Source: Protaetiibacter intestinalis (GTDB lineage Bacteria; Actinomycetota; Actinomycetes; Actinomycetales; Microbacteriaceae). From it: a stretch of DNA of 64,000 bases. Location of the stretch: contig NZ_CP032630.1 of assembly GCF_003627075.1 (NCBI RefSeq), positions 1,116,001 through 1,180,000 of the forward strand, given 5' to 3'. The notes below the pieces were generated by a model, which was given only the letters and a program-made list of their open reading frames with translations, was not told the origin of the DNA and did no database searches. The first letter of the stretch is position 1. Each line of letters starts with the position of its first letter. This document shows positions 9,643 to 18,800 of the stretch, in pieces. A program made the position numbers and the translations under genes.

Positions 9643-9972
9643 GTGACCAGCTCACGAACCATCAGCGTCGAGGATCCGGATGCCGTCAAGCGCGCCATGC
9701 AGCGGCTGGTCGACCTGGTCGACCAGCTGCCGTCGCGCGACGAGGTGAGCCGGATAGGGGGCACGCAGAGCTACTACGGCATGAACTACAGTCAGCCGCT
9801 CTGGAGCCGCGCCTTCGAGATGGCGTCCGTCACGGACCAGCTCGCGCAGCGCATCCGCGACCTCGCGTCGCAGGTCGACACGGCGATCGACACCCTCGTG
9901 AAGACGGATCAGGAGGCCGACGCGCAGGCGCGCCGGATCACCTCCGATCTCGGCACGGGCGGAGGCGTCTGA
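9643..9972 (+). CDS. Small helical protein of the secretion cluster, function unknown
   Basis: The GTG start at 9643 is preceded by a strong AAGGGAGGGA Shine-Dalgarno. The 109-residue product is predicted helical and has no signal peptide or membrane segment. It contains a Gly/Tyr-rich region (about residues 38-52) and an acidic C-terminal helix ending in glycines. I do not recognise a family. Its position between the WXG100 pair and a WXG-like Gly-rich protein suggests a substrate or chaperone of the secretion system. Its stop is separated from the next start by one base. Confidence 0.75.
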   Translation: MTSSRTISVEDPDAVKRAMQRLVDLVDQLPSRDEVSRIGGTQSYYGMNYSQPLWSRAFEMASVTDQLAQRIRDLASQVDTAIDTLVKTDQEADAQARRITSDLGTGGGV

Positions 9973-9973
9973 C

Positions 9974-10954
9974 ATGGGCCAGTGGGCGGATGAACTCGAG
10001 CGGGTCGTCTCCGACGGTCCGTTCACCTGGGATGCACTCGACGCGCTCGAGCCGCTGTTCGAGGAGCTCGCCGAGCAGCTGGGCGACTTCGCGTCGGAGC
10101 CCGGCTGGACGGGGCAGTCGGCGCTGCAGGCGGCGCAGTACGCGGCGACGCTGCGCGCCGACATCCTGCGGGCGCAGCTCGCCGCCGAGCAGGCGCGTCG
10201 CGGACTCGACTGGGCCAACCAGGCGTGGGGTCGCGTGTACCAGAAGTACCAGGAGTTCGACGAGGTGAACCAGGACATCGTCGGCCGGGTCGCGGCGGGG
10301 GTCGCCACGCTGGGTCTCAGCGAGGCGTGGAACGCCCTGTTCGGCGAGGACGACGACGACCGCGGCGAGGAGGGCCTCAAGCAGTTCGAGCGCGACCTGG
10401 CACCGGTCGGCAACCAGTCCAAGCCCATGGACACCGACTTCGACTCGGGCATCATCGACGTCGGCACGCCACCCCCGGCTCCCTGGCAGGACACCACCCC
10501 GCCGGACTGGGCCGGCGGACTCGACCCGGATGCGACCCCCGGATCCGGCGGGCTCGCCTTCGACGGCGGCGCCGCGATCGGCGGCGCGGGCGGTGTCGGC
10601 GGCGCGAGCTTCGGCGCGGGCGGCGCGGGCGGCCTCGCCGGCGGTGTCGGCGGAGTCGGCGGTGCGGGCCTCGGCGCGGGAGGCACCGGAGCGCTCGGCG
10701 GCGCGGGCGGTGTGCTCGGCGCGGGCGGCGCGGCCGCGGGCGGCGCCGCGGGCATGCTCGGCGCCGGAGGCTCCGCGGGCATGAGCGGCATGATGGGCGG
10801 CGGCATGATGGGCGGCGCCGAGGGGGAGAGCGACTCGGGCCCGACGGGCCTCGGCCTCCAGGCGCCCGAACTCGAAGAAGACGAAGACGCCGCCCCGCGC
10901 TCCGCGGGGGCCGGCGCCGGCGGGCGTCATCGCACGCGCCCGGACGGCGAGTAG
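9974..10954 (+). CDS. WXG-like protein with Gly/Ala-rich tail
   Basis: This 326-residue protein has an N-terminal helical domain (about residues 1-125) with a WTG turn in PGWTGQSALQAAQ, like the WXG motif of Esx/LXG proteins. A short acidic linker and a proline segment follow. Then comes a low-complexity tail of GGA/GAGG repeats (about residues 185-280) with Met-Gly patches, and finally an acidic/basic end. The layout recalls PE/PGRS-type substrates (helical export domain plus glycine-rich tail) but no homology to PE or PPE is evident. It is a likely type VII substrate with a surface or wall location. Confidence 0.7.
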   Translation: MGQWADELERVVSDGPFTWDALDALEPLFEELAEQLGDFASEPGWTGQSALQAAQYAATLRADILRAQLAAEQARRGLDWANQAWGRVYQKYQEFDEVNQDIVGRVAAGVATLGLSEAWNALFGEDDDDRGEEGLKQFERDLAPVGNQSKPMDTDFDSGIIDVGTPPPAPWQDTTPPDWAGGLDPDATPGSGGLAFDGGAAIGGAGGVGGASFGAGGAGGLAGGVGGVGGAGLGAGGTGALGGAGGVLGAGGAAAGGAAGMLGAGGSAGMSGMMGGGMMGGAEGESDSGPTGLGLQAPELEEDEDAAPRSAGAGAGGRHRTRPDGE

Positions 10955-10964
10955 GAGGACGGTC

Positions 10965-11804
10965 ATGCCGCAGAAGATCGCCATCGAGGAGGGCGTGCTC
11001 GAGGAGCTCGCCCAGTTCTTCGAGAGCCAGCAGCAGGTCATGCAGAAGACGCGCTCGTACCTCGAGGAGCACGGGCACATCGACTGGAAGGACTTCGGCC
11101 TGCTGCTGCTCATCGTCTTCCCGATCTACGAGATCAGCTGGAAGCTCGCGATCAGCGGATTCGGCATCGGCGCCAACCTGGTCGAGAAGCGCCGCGACCT
11201 CGTCAAGAAGTACGCGGACGAGGTGAAGCAGCTCGAGGAGTCCCACCACGACCTGATCCGCGGGATGCTGCAGGCGCTCGAGAACTCGGGCAAGGGGTTC
11301 GGCGGCGCGGGCGGAGCGGCCGCAGGGGCGGCCGCGGGCGCCGTGCACCACGCCGTCCCCGTGCCCCCGCCCGACTTCACCCACCAGGAGCGCGAGTACC
11401 CGACCCCGCCGCCGAACGTCGGGACGTCGCCCGGGGGCTACGCGCCTCCGCCCCCCGTCTCCGAGGTGCCGCCACCCCCTCCGCCGCCGCTGCACGAGGT
11501 GTTCGCGCCCCCGCCGCCCCCGCCGGTCATCGGGCCGCCGCCGATCGAGGCGGTGCTCGCTCCCCCGCCCCCGATCGACCACGCGGTGTGGCTCGATCGC
11601 GCCGCCGCCGATCCGCTCGGCCGCAGCCCCGAGCTGCTGAAGTCCCTCTGGCAGGCACGCACCCCGGTGTCGTTCGACTTCGGCTCGATCGCGCAACTCG
11701 TGGGTGCGACCCCCGTCGCGGCCCTGCCCCAGATCGGCAACCTCATCGACTCGTCCATCTTCAGCCAGGTGTCGGCCGCGGCACTCGGTGCGATCTCCCG
11801 CTGA
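10965..11804 (+). CDS. Proline-rich protein of the secretion cluster with hydrophobic segment
   Basis: This is a 279-residue product. Residues 1-100 are largely helical and include one hydrophobic stretch (about residues 46-66, FGLLLLIVFPIYEI) and a coiled-coil-like acidic/basic helix. A Gly/Ala linker follows. Then there is a proline-dense region with runs of up to eight prolines (about residues 130-205) and a short hydrophobic C-terminal part. No known domain was recognised. Polyproline regions are common in actinobacterial secretion and wall proteins as extended spacers. It is probably co-translated with its neighbours (10-12 base gaps). Confidence 0.7.
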   Translation: MPQKIAIEEGVLEELAQFFESQQQVMQKTRSYLEEHGHIDWKDFGLLLLIVFPIYEISWKLAISGFGIGANLVEKRRDLVKKYADEVKQLEESHHDLIRGMLQALENSGKGFGGAGGAAAGAAAGAVHHAVPVPPPDFTHQEREYPTPPPNVGTSPGGYAPPPPVSEVPPPPPPPLHEVFAPPPPPPVIGPPPIEAVLAPPPPIDHAVWLDRAAADPLGRSPELLKSLWQARTPVSFDFGSIAQLVGATPVAALPQIGNLIDSSIFSQVSAAALGAISR

Positions 11805-11816
11805 TCGGAGCACCCC

Positions 11817-12683
11817 ATGAGCATCTCCGCCTCCGTCGACGCCGGATCGTTCCTCGTCGCCCCGAGCACCAAGGGCGCGGGCCTGACCCTCGAGCAGCTG
11901 CGCTCCGAGGCCGGCATCATCGTGTCGACCATCGACTCCGCGATCCAGGGCATCACGGGGTTCTCGATCCTGCAGGAGTGGATCGCCAAGCCGCTCGCGG
12001 GCGACTGGGATGCCTTCGCCCGCGGGGCGAACGCCTGGAACAACTCGTGCAAGGCGGTGGGCGGCGTCGCCCAGAACATGCTCGCCGTCGGCCCCCAGAT
12101 CGGCTTCCGCTGGCAGGGCGAGGGCGCGGCGACGTTCATCTCCAGCCAGGTCAAGGTGGCGGGTGCGCTCATGCTCTTCCCGCCGCTCGGGATGGCGATG
12201 GAGGCGGCATGCGAGGGCCTGACGCAGCTCTCGGGCTACCTCGCGAAGATGATCATGGCCGCCATCAAGGAGCTCAGCTACAAGGTCGCGGGCATGCTCG
12301 CCGCCGCGGCGACCATCATCGGCGCCGTGAGCGTGCCGGGGTGGGTCGCCTCGATCGCCCAGGGTGTGGTCGCCTGGACCAAGCGCATCAAAGAGGGCAT
12401 CGAGAAGTTCAAGCAGATGGTCGAGATGGTCAAGAAGATCGTCGACCAGGTGAAGTCGGCCGTGCAGAAGATCCAGCAGGTGCTCCAGGCCGCGCAGGCC
12501 GGGCTCAACGCGGTGGGACTCGGCGGCGTCGGGTCGGTCGTCGGGGGGATGGCCCAGGCGGCGGGCACCGCAGCGGGCGCCGCGGGAAGCGCCCAGAGCG
12601 GTCTCGGCAGGATCCAGGACGCCGCGACCCAGGCGCAGCACGGCGCATCCCAGGTCCAGAAGGGCGCCGGGGCGTTCACCTGA
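11817..12683 (+). CDS. Large WXG/LXG-like helical protein, putative secreted substrate
   Basis: This 288-residue protein is almost entirely helical. A WQG turn occurs in FRWQGEGAATF (about residue 100) after two long helices, which resembles an enlarged WXG100 hairpin. Two hydrophobic helices follow at about residues 112-130 and 155-185, then lysine-rich amphipathic helices and an Ala/Gln/Gly-rich tail. PPE-like or pore-forming behaviour is possible, but there is no direct family match. It is flanked by other small secretion-cluster genes and shares their base composition. Confidence 0.7.
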   Translation: MSISASVDAGSFLVAPSTKGAGLTLEQLRSEAGIIVSTIDSAIQGITGFSILQEWIAKPLAGDWDAFARGANAWNNSCKAVGGVAQNMLAVGPQIGFRWQGEGAATFISSQVKVAGALMLFPPLGMAMEAACEGLTQLSGYLAKMIMAAIKELSYKVAGMLAAAATIIGAVSVPGWVASIAQGVVAWTKRIKEGIEKFKQMVEMVKKIVDQVKSAVQKIQQVLQAAQAGLNAVGLGGVGSVVGGMAQAAGTAAGAAGSAQSGLGRIQDAATQAQHGASQVQKGAGAFT

Positions 12684-12724
12684 CCCGGCCGTGATCGAAC
12701 CCGACAGCGACGAAGGAGACCCAG

Positions 12725-13153
12725 ATGGATGAGGACGAGTTCGACCTCGAGGCCACCCTGGCGGAGATGAACGCCGCCATGGCGGAGATCGACGCGTGGA
12801 CCAAGGAGGGCGAGGCCGCGTTCGCCGCCGAACGCGCCGGGCTCGACAAGGCCCTCGCCGAGGTCGAGGAGGCGCGTCGCTCCGGCTCGGAGGGCCGGGA
12901 CTGGCAGGTGCTGCAGCAGCGCATCGACATGCGCGAGACCACCCTCGACGACATCGTCGGCGGCATCGACCAGTCCGACGAGGCCGTCGCGGTGCGCGCG
13001 AAGATGAGCGCCGCGATCCCCGAGCTGCGTCAGAACTACGCCGACGTGCTCGACGACCCCGAGCAGAGCCCGGAGCGCGCCGAGGCGGAGGCGGCTCGCG
13101 CCGAGCTGCAGAAGTCGCTCGAGGAGTTCGACGAGCTCCTGCGCGACCTCTGA
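12725..13153 (+). CDS. Acidic coiled-coil protein of the secretion cluster
   Basis: The 142-residue product is strongly acidic, rich in Ala/Glu, and predicted to be an all-helical coiled coil without signal peptide or membrane segment. No cysteines and no catalytic motif are visible. It lies 13 bases before the EccD-like gene. A cytosolic chaperone or adaptor (in the sense of EspG-like escort) is one possibility from position alone. I do not recognise the family. Confidence 0.7.
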   Translation: MDEDEFDLEATLAEMNAAMAEIDAWTKEGEAAFAAERAGLDKALAEVEEARRSGSEGRDWQVLQQRIDMRETTLDDIVGGIDQSDEAVAVRAKMSAAIPELRQNYADVLDDPEQSPERAEAEAARAELQKSLEEFDELLRDL

Positions 13154-13166
13154 GATCCCGCACGAC

Positions 13167-14528
13167 ATGACGACCGAGGCACCCGAGCGTCGGCGCATCG
13201 TCGTGCTCGCCCCCGGTCGGCGACTCGACGTGCAGCTGGCCCCCCAGCTGACGGTGCGGCAGTGCCTCGACGACCTCGGCTATCCCCTCGGCCCCGGCCG
13301 GGTCGTGCTCGACCAGCACGGCCGCCCGGTGCCCTCCGGCACTCCCGTGTCGGAGCTGCTCGACGGCACGCTGCTGGCGATCGTCGACCCGGACGCGCCC
13401 GACGACGTCGACCTCTCGCAGCGGCCCACGGGCACCGAGGCCGCCCCCATCCCCGGTGCCGGAGCGATCCTGCCGCTGCTCGCGGTGGGCGCGCTCGCCG
13501 CCGGCCTCGGCCTCGTCACCGAGGTGGACGAGCGGCTGCGCCTCGCGTGCGCGGCGCTCGCGGGGGTGCTCGCGATCGCGAGCGGCATCCTGTGGGTGCG
13601 TCGCGCGGTCGGCGACCGCACGCGCGACGCCGTGCTCGTCTTCGGCCCGCTCGCCCTCGCCTGGGCGGCGGGCTTCCTGCTCGTGCCCCGCGACGCGGAG
13701 GCCGCGGCGCAGCTCGCGACCGTGATCGCGCTCGGGGCCGTCGCGGTCGTCGTCGCCCTCATGCTCGTGAGCTCGCGCGGCACGCGGCTGCGCGGGGCCC
13801 TCGCGACCCTGCTCGTGCTCGTGCTGCTCACCGGCGGGGTGTGGCTGCTCGGCCTGTTCATCGGCCTCGACGTCGCCGCGAGCGCCGCCCTGTGCCTCGG
13901 GATCGTGCCCGTCGCGCTCCGGATCCTGCCGACGACCCTGCTGGGGGTCGAGCCCGGCTACTTCATCGAGTTCGAGCACTTCCTCACCAACCGCTGGACC
14001 GTGCGCGGCTCGATCCCGAGCTCGCCCGGCTCCGTGCGCATCGACGAGCTGCGGCCCGCCGTGGAGGCGGCATCCGCCCAGCTCGCGGTCGGCACGGTCG
14101 CGCTCTGCCTGCTCGCCGTGGTCTCGGCGCCGTTCGCGGTCGGGGTGTTCGACGCCGCGAGCCCCCTCGCGCTCGGCGGGGCGATCGGCCTGTGGTGCAC
14201 GGTCGTGGTCGCGCTCCTCACGATCCCGCGGGCCAGCGGCACGCTCATCGGCCGGTGGTGCCCGCGCGTCGCGGCCGGGGTCGTCGCGCTCGTGGCGGTT
14301 CCCGTGCTGGTCCAGGCCGATCCGACGGCCCGCACGATCGTCGCGACGGTCGCCCTCCTGGTGGCGGTCGTGGTCGCCTACCTGCTCATCCCGATCGCGC
14401 GCGGGTCCCGCTCGCTCGCCGTCTCGCGGATCGCGGATGCGCTGCAGGGTCTCGCGGTGGCGCTCTCGCTGCCGGCCGCCCTGCTCGCCGCCGACATCCC
14501 GGAGCTCGTGCGGAGGCTGATGTCCTGA
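13167..14528 (+). CDS. eccD: EccD-like type VII secretion membrane protein (YukD-like domain + TM bundle)
   Basis: This is a 453-residue protein. Residues about 10-90 form a ubiquitin-like YukD domain, and the remainder contains about 10-11 hydrophobic segments. That is the architecture of EccD, the channel-forming inner-membrane component of ESX systems. The length agrees with EccD. The stop overlaps the start of the RDD/FHA gene (TGATG), so the two are coupled. The assignment rests on architecture and on the EccC neighbour rather than on strong sequence identity. Confidence 0.85.
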   Translation: MTTEAPERRRIVVLAPGRRLDVQLAPQLTVRQCLDDLGYPLGPGRVVLDQHGRPVPSGTPVSELLDGTLLAIVDPDAPDDVDLSQRPTGTEAAPIPGAGAILPLLAVGALAAGLGLVTEVDERLRLACAALAGVLAIASGILWVRRAVGDRTRDAVLVFGPLALAWAAGFLLVPRDAEAAAQLATVIALGAVAVVVALMLVSSRGTRLRGALATLLVLVLLTGGVWLLGLFIGLDVAASAALCLGIVPVALRILPTTLLGVEPGYFIEFEHFLTNRWTVRGSIPSSPGSVRIDELRPAVEAASAQLAVGTVALCLLAVVSAPFAVGVFDAASPLALGGAIGLWCTVVVALLTIPRASGTLIGRWCPRVAAGVVALVAVPVLVQADPTARTIVATVALLVAVVVAYLLIPIARGSRSLAVSRIADALQGLAVALSLPAALLAADIPELVRRLMS

Positions 14529-15886
14529 TGGCGGGAGCGAGTCCCTTCGGGGCCACCACGTGCTGGAACTGCGGCCAGGCCATGCGGCTCGGCGCCGAGC
14601 GCTGCCTGTACTGCGGCGTGACGCTGGCCGCGGGACCCGCGGGCGGCGCGCCCGCGGCTGCGGCGGAGGTGGCCGCCGCAAGCCCCGCGCCGCCCGCGCC
14701 GGTCGCCGCCCCGGCACCCGCCGCATCCGCCCCGCAGGCCGGGGCGCCGCTCATCTCCGTCGGGGCGCCCATCGTCGTCGCCCCGCGGGTGCGGCAGGCG
14801 CCCACCCCGCTGCCGTCGGAGTTCGCCGGCACGGTCGCGGGCGTCGGACGCCAGCTGCTCGCCTGGGCGATCGACGTGCTCGCCGCGGTGGGACTCGCCG
14901 CGGGCGTCGGGCTGCTCACCGGCAGCCTCGTCTTCGCCGTCGTCGCGCTCGTCGAGGCCGCCGTGCTGCTGTGGGTGATCGAGGCGCGCACCGGCGCGAC
15001 GCTCGGCAACCTGCTGCTGCGGGTGCGCGCCTCGCGCGACGAGGCACCCCTCTCGCCGGGCGCCGCCCGGGCGGGCGCCTGGCGCCTCACGGTGCTCGCC
15101 GGCGCGCTCGTGGGGCTCGTGGTGGGCGGGGCCGTCGTGGTCGCATCCGGCTTCGCCGACGGATCCGGTCAGCACCGCAGCTGGGCCGACCGCCTCGCGG
15201 GAACCCGGCGCGTGGTGCCGCTGCCGCGGGCTGCCCGGCAGGCCGCATCCGTCGCTGCGCCGCCCGTGACCACGGTGTCGGCGCCGACGATGGTCGCGCC
15301 GGCGGTGCTGCTCGCCGACGACCTCGAGATCTCGGCCGACCGCACCGACGCCCCGCCCGCCGTGGCGGGGGTCGCGCCCCTCGTCCCCCCCGCGGCGGTG
15401 CCGCTCGTCGCCGACCCCGCGACCGCGGTCGCCCCCGTCGCCGAGGAGGCGCCCGAGGTGCTCGCGGGTGTCGTCGCGCCCGACCTCGAGGCGGCGAGCG
15501 GGGTCGAGTCGACCGTCGTGACGGTGCTGCCGAGCGGCGTCTCGACCCTGCTGCTCGTCTTCGACACGGGCCAGCGCGAGCGCGTGCCGACACCCGCCGC
15601 CATCAACCTGGGGCGCGCCCCGACCGGCACCGAGCCGGGCGACCGCGCGATCAAGGTGCAGGACCCGGAGTCGACGGTCTCCAAGAGCCACGTGCGCATC
15701 GAGCACTCGCGCGGCCAGACCTGGGTGGTCGACCTCGGCTCGACCAACGGCACCACCCTGCTCGGCGACGACGGCACGACCACCCGCCTCCAGAAGGGCG
15801 AACGGCGCGAACTGGAGGAGGGCGCCCGCGTGCGCATCGGCAACCGCACCTTCACCGTCAACCTCATCCTGGGCGGTGAGGGCTGA
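14528..15886 (+). CDS. Zinc-ribbon / RDD membrane / FHA domain protein
   Basis: This 452-residue, four-part protein starts with a zinc ribbon: CWNC at residues 12-15 and CLYC at 26-29. An Ala/Pro linker follows, then an RDD-type membrane domain with about three hydrophobic helices (about residues 105-235). After a long Ala/Pro/Val linker comes a C-terminal FHA domain (about 355-448) with GRAPTG, SKSHVRI and the STNGT loop. FHA domains bind phosphothreonine, so this protein can bring the divergent Ser/Thr kinase into contact with the secretion machine. It is start/stop coupled to both EccD and EccC, which points to an integral part of the apparatus. Confidence 0.88.
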   Translation: MAGASPFGATTCWNCGQAMRLGAERCLYCGVTLAAGPAGGAPAAAAEVAAASPAPPAPVAAPAPAASAPQAGAPLISVGAPIVVAPRVRQAPTPLPSEFAGTVAGVGRQLLAWAIDVLAAVGLAAGVGLLTGSLVFAVVALVEAAVLLWVIEARTGATLGNLLLRVRASRDEAPLSPGAARAGAWRLTVLAGALVGLVVGGAVVVASGFADGSGQHRSWADRLAGTRRVVPLPRAARQAASVAAPPVTTVSAPTMVAPAVLLADDLEISADRTDAPPAVAGVAPLVPPAAVPLVADPATAVAPVAEEAPEVLAGVVAPDLEAASGVESTVVTVLPSGVSTLLLVFDTGQRERVPTPAAINLGRAPTGTEPGDRAIKVQDPESTVSKSHVRIEHSRGQTWVVDLGSTNGTTLLGDDGTTTRLQKGERRELEEGARVRIGNRTFTVNLILGGEG

Positions 15887-18800
15887 TGGCCGGCAACCGG
15901 CTCGCGCCGCCGCGGCTGCCGAGCGGCAAGGTGCAGGTGCAACCGCCGCCCACCATCCAGCCCGCCGACGGCGGGGGACTCATCCAGACCCTGCTGCCCG
16001 CGCTCGGCTCGCTCGGCGCGATCATCATGGTCGTCACGACGAACGCCGGTCCCACGGGCCTGCTCACCGGCGGCATGTTCCTCATCTCCTCGCTCGGCTT
16101 CGTGGGGGTCAACGGCTGGCGGCAACGCTCGCAGCGCAACGCGCAGATCCTCACGGCGCGCCGCGACTACCTGCGCTACATCTCCGAGCTGCGCGAGACG
16201 GTGCGCGTGGCCGGACGCCAACAGCGCCGGCACACCAACTGGATGAACCCGGCGCCCGACACCCTCACCTACCTCGCCGAGGACCGCACGCGCGTCTGGG
16301 AGCGCTCGCCCTCGGACGCCGACTTCCTCTCGGTGCGGCTCGGCACCTCCGACCAGCCGCTGTGCATCCAACTCGAGGCGCCGCCGCTGCCCGACCTCAC
16401 CCAGCTCGACCCGGTGGCGGCCTCCTCGGCCCACCGCTTCATGCTCGCGCACGAGGTCGAGCGCGAACTGCCCCTCGCCTACGGGCTGCGGAGCTACTCG
16501 CGCGTCGAACTGCTCGGCGACGAGGAGCACGTGCGCGCGATGGCGCGCGCGATGATCAGCTCGATCGCGACACTGCACCACCCCGAGGCGGTGCAGCTCG
16601 TGGTCGTCTCCGAGCCCGCCACCCTCGACCGCTGGGAGTGGGTGAAGTGGCTGCCGCACGCGCACTCGCGCGTCGCCTCGGATGCCATCGGCCCGGCCCG
16701 CCTCATCGGCTCGGAGTGGGCGGAACTGCTCGGGATGCTGCCCGCCGACCTGCGCGAGCGGCCGCGCTTCGCCGCCGACAGCGCCCCCCTGCTGCCGCAC
16801 CTCGTCGTCGTGACCGACGGCGCCCGCATCCCCCCGGGCGACCCGATCCTCGGCCCCGACGGCATGGTCGGGGTCACCGTCATCGACCTGCCCGCCACCT
16901 GGGGCGAGCTCGAGAGCCCGCAGGTGCTGCGGGTGCTCGCCGAGGAGGGCGAGGTGCTCACGACCACCTCGCGCGTCACGCAGGTCGCCTTCGACACCCT
17001 GAGCGTCGCCGAGGCGGAGGCGACCGCACGCCGGCTCATGCCGCTCTACGCGGGCCCGGCATCCGGGGCGCCCGGCCAGGCCGCCGCCACGACCACCCAG
17101 CTCGAGCTCGTCGACCTGCTCGGGCTGCCCGACGTGCGCGACATCGACTTCAGCCTCGCCTGGCAGCCGCGCCTCGAACGCGACCGGCTGCGGGTGCCGA
17201 TCGGCCAGTCGCCCGACGGCGGACCCGTCGTGCTCGACATCAAGGAGGCCGCCCAGCAGGGCATGGGCCCGCACGGTCTCATCATCGGCGCCACCGGATC
17301 CGGCAAGTCGGAGGTGCTGCGCACCATGGTGCTCGCCCTCGCCCTCACCCACTCGCCCGAGCAGCTCAACTTCGTGCTCGTCGACTTCAAGGGCGGCGCG
17401 ACCTTCGCCGGCATGTCCGAGATGCCGCACGTCTCGGCCATCATCACCAACCTCGGCGAGGAGCTCACGCTCGTCGACCGCATGCAGGACGCCCTGCAGG
17501 GCGAGGTGACCCGCCGCCAGGAGCTGCTGCGCGCGGCCGGCAACTTCGCCAACGTGAGCGACTACGAGAAGGCCCGCCGCGGCGGCCGCACCGACCTCGC
17601 CCCGCTGCCCGCGCTGCTCATCGTGGCCGACGAGTTCTCCGAGATGCTCACCGCGAAGCCCGAGTTCGCCGACACCTTCGTCATGATCGGCCGCGTGGGC
17701 CGCTCGCTGCAGGTGCACCTGCTGCTGTCGTCGCAGCGCCTCGAGGAGGGCAAGCTGCGCGGGCTCGACACGCACCTCTCCTACCGCATCGGTCTGCGCA
17801 CCTTCTCGGCCGCCGAGTCCCGCACCGTGCTGGGCGTGCCCGACGCGTTCACGCTGCCGTCGATCCCCGGCGTCGGCTACCTCAAGTTCACGACCGACTC
17901 GATGACCCAGTTCCGCGCCGCCTACGTCTCCGCACCTCCCCCGCGACGCAAGCGTCAGGCCGCCGCGGCGGGCGGGGCGACCGCCGCGAGCGCCGAGATC
18001 GAGCTGTTCCGGGCGGCCCCCGTCATCCGCACCGTCGAGGAGGAGGACTCGGCGCCCGTGCCGACGGCGGGCCCCGCCGAGCCGGAGGAGAAGCGCAACA
18101 CCTTCGAGATCGCCGTCGAGCGGATGAGCGGGCTGGGGCCGATGGCGCACCGGGTCTGGCTCCCGCCGCTCGAGGTGCCGCCGAGCCTCGACGAGCTCAT
18201 GCCCGACCTCGCCGAGGATCCGCAGCTCGGTCTCGTGTCGCCCCGCTGGCGCGCGGTCGGCAACCTCACCATCCCGCTCGGCATCACCGACATCCCCCTC
18301 GAACAGCGCCGCGAGAGCTTCGCGATCTCGCTCGGCGGGGCGGGCGGCCACATGGCGATCGTGGGCGCGCCGCTGTCGGGCAAGTCGACGCTCGCGCGCA
18401 CGGTGGTCGTGTCGCTCGCGCTCACCATGACGCCGCGCGAGGTGCAGTTCTACATCGCCGACTTCGGCGGCGGCACCTTCGCGGGCCTCACCGGCTTCCC
18501 GCACATCGCGGGCGTCGCCACGCGCTCCGAACCGGATGTCGTGCGCCGGATGATCTCCGAGATCACCGGCATCGTGGACGCGCGCGAGCAGTACTTCCGC
18601 GTCAACAACATCGACTCGATCGACACCTACCGGATGCGCCGCGCCGAGGGTCGGGTCGACGACGGGTACGGCGACGTGTTCCTCGTCGTCGACGGCTGGG
18701 CGACGCTGCGCGCCGAGTTCGAGGCGTACGAGCCCGCCATCCAGGCGCTCGCGGCGCGCGGCCTCACCTACGGCATCCACGTGGTCATCACGGCGGCGCG

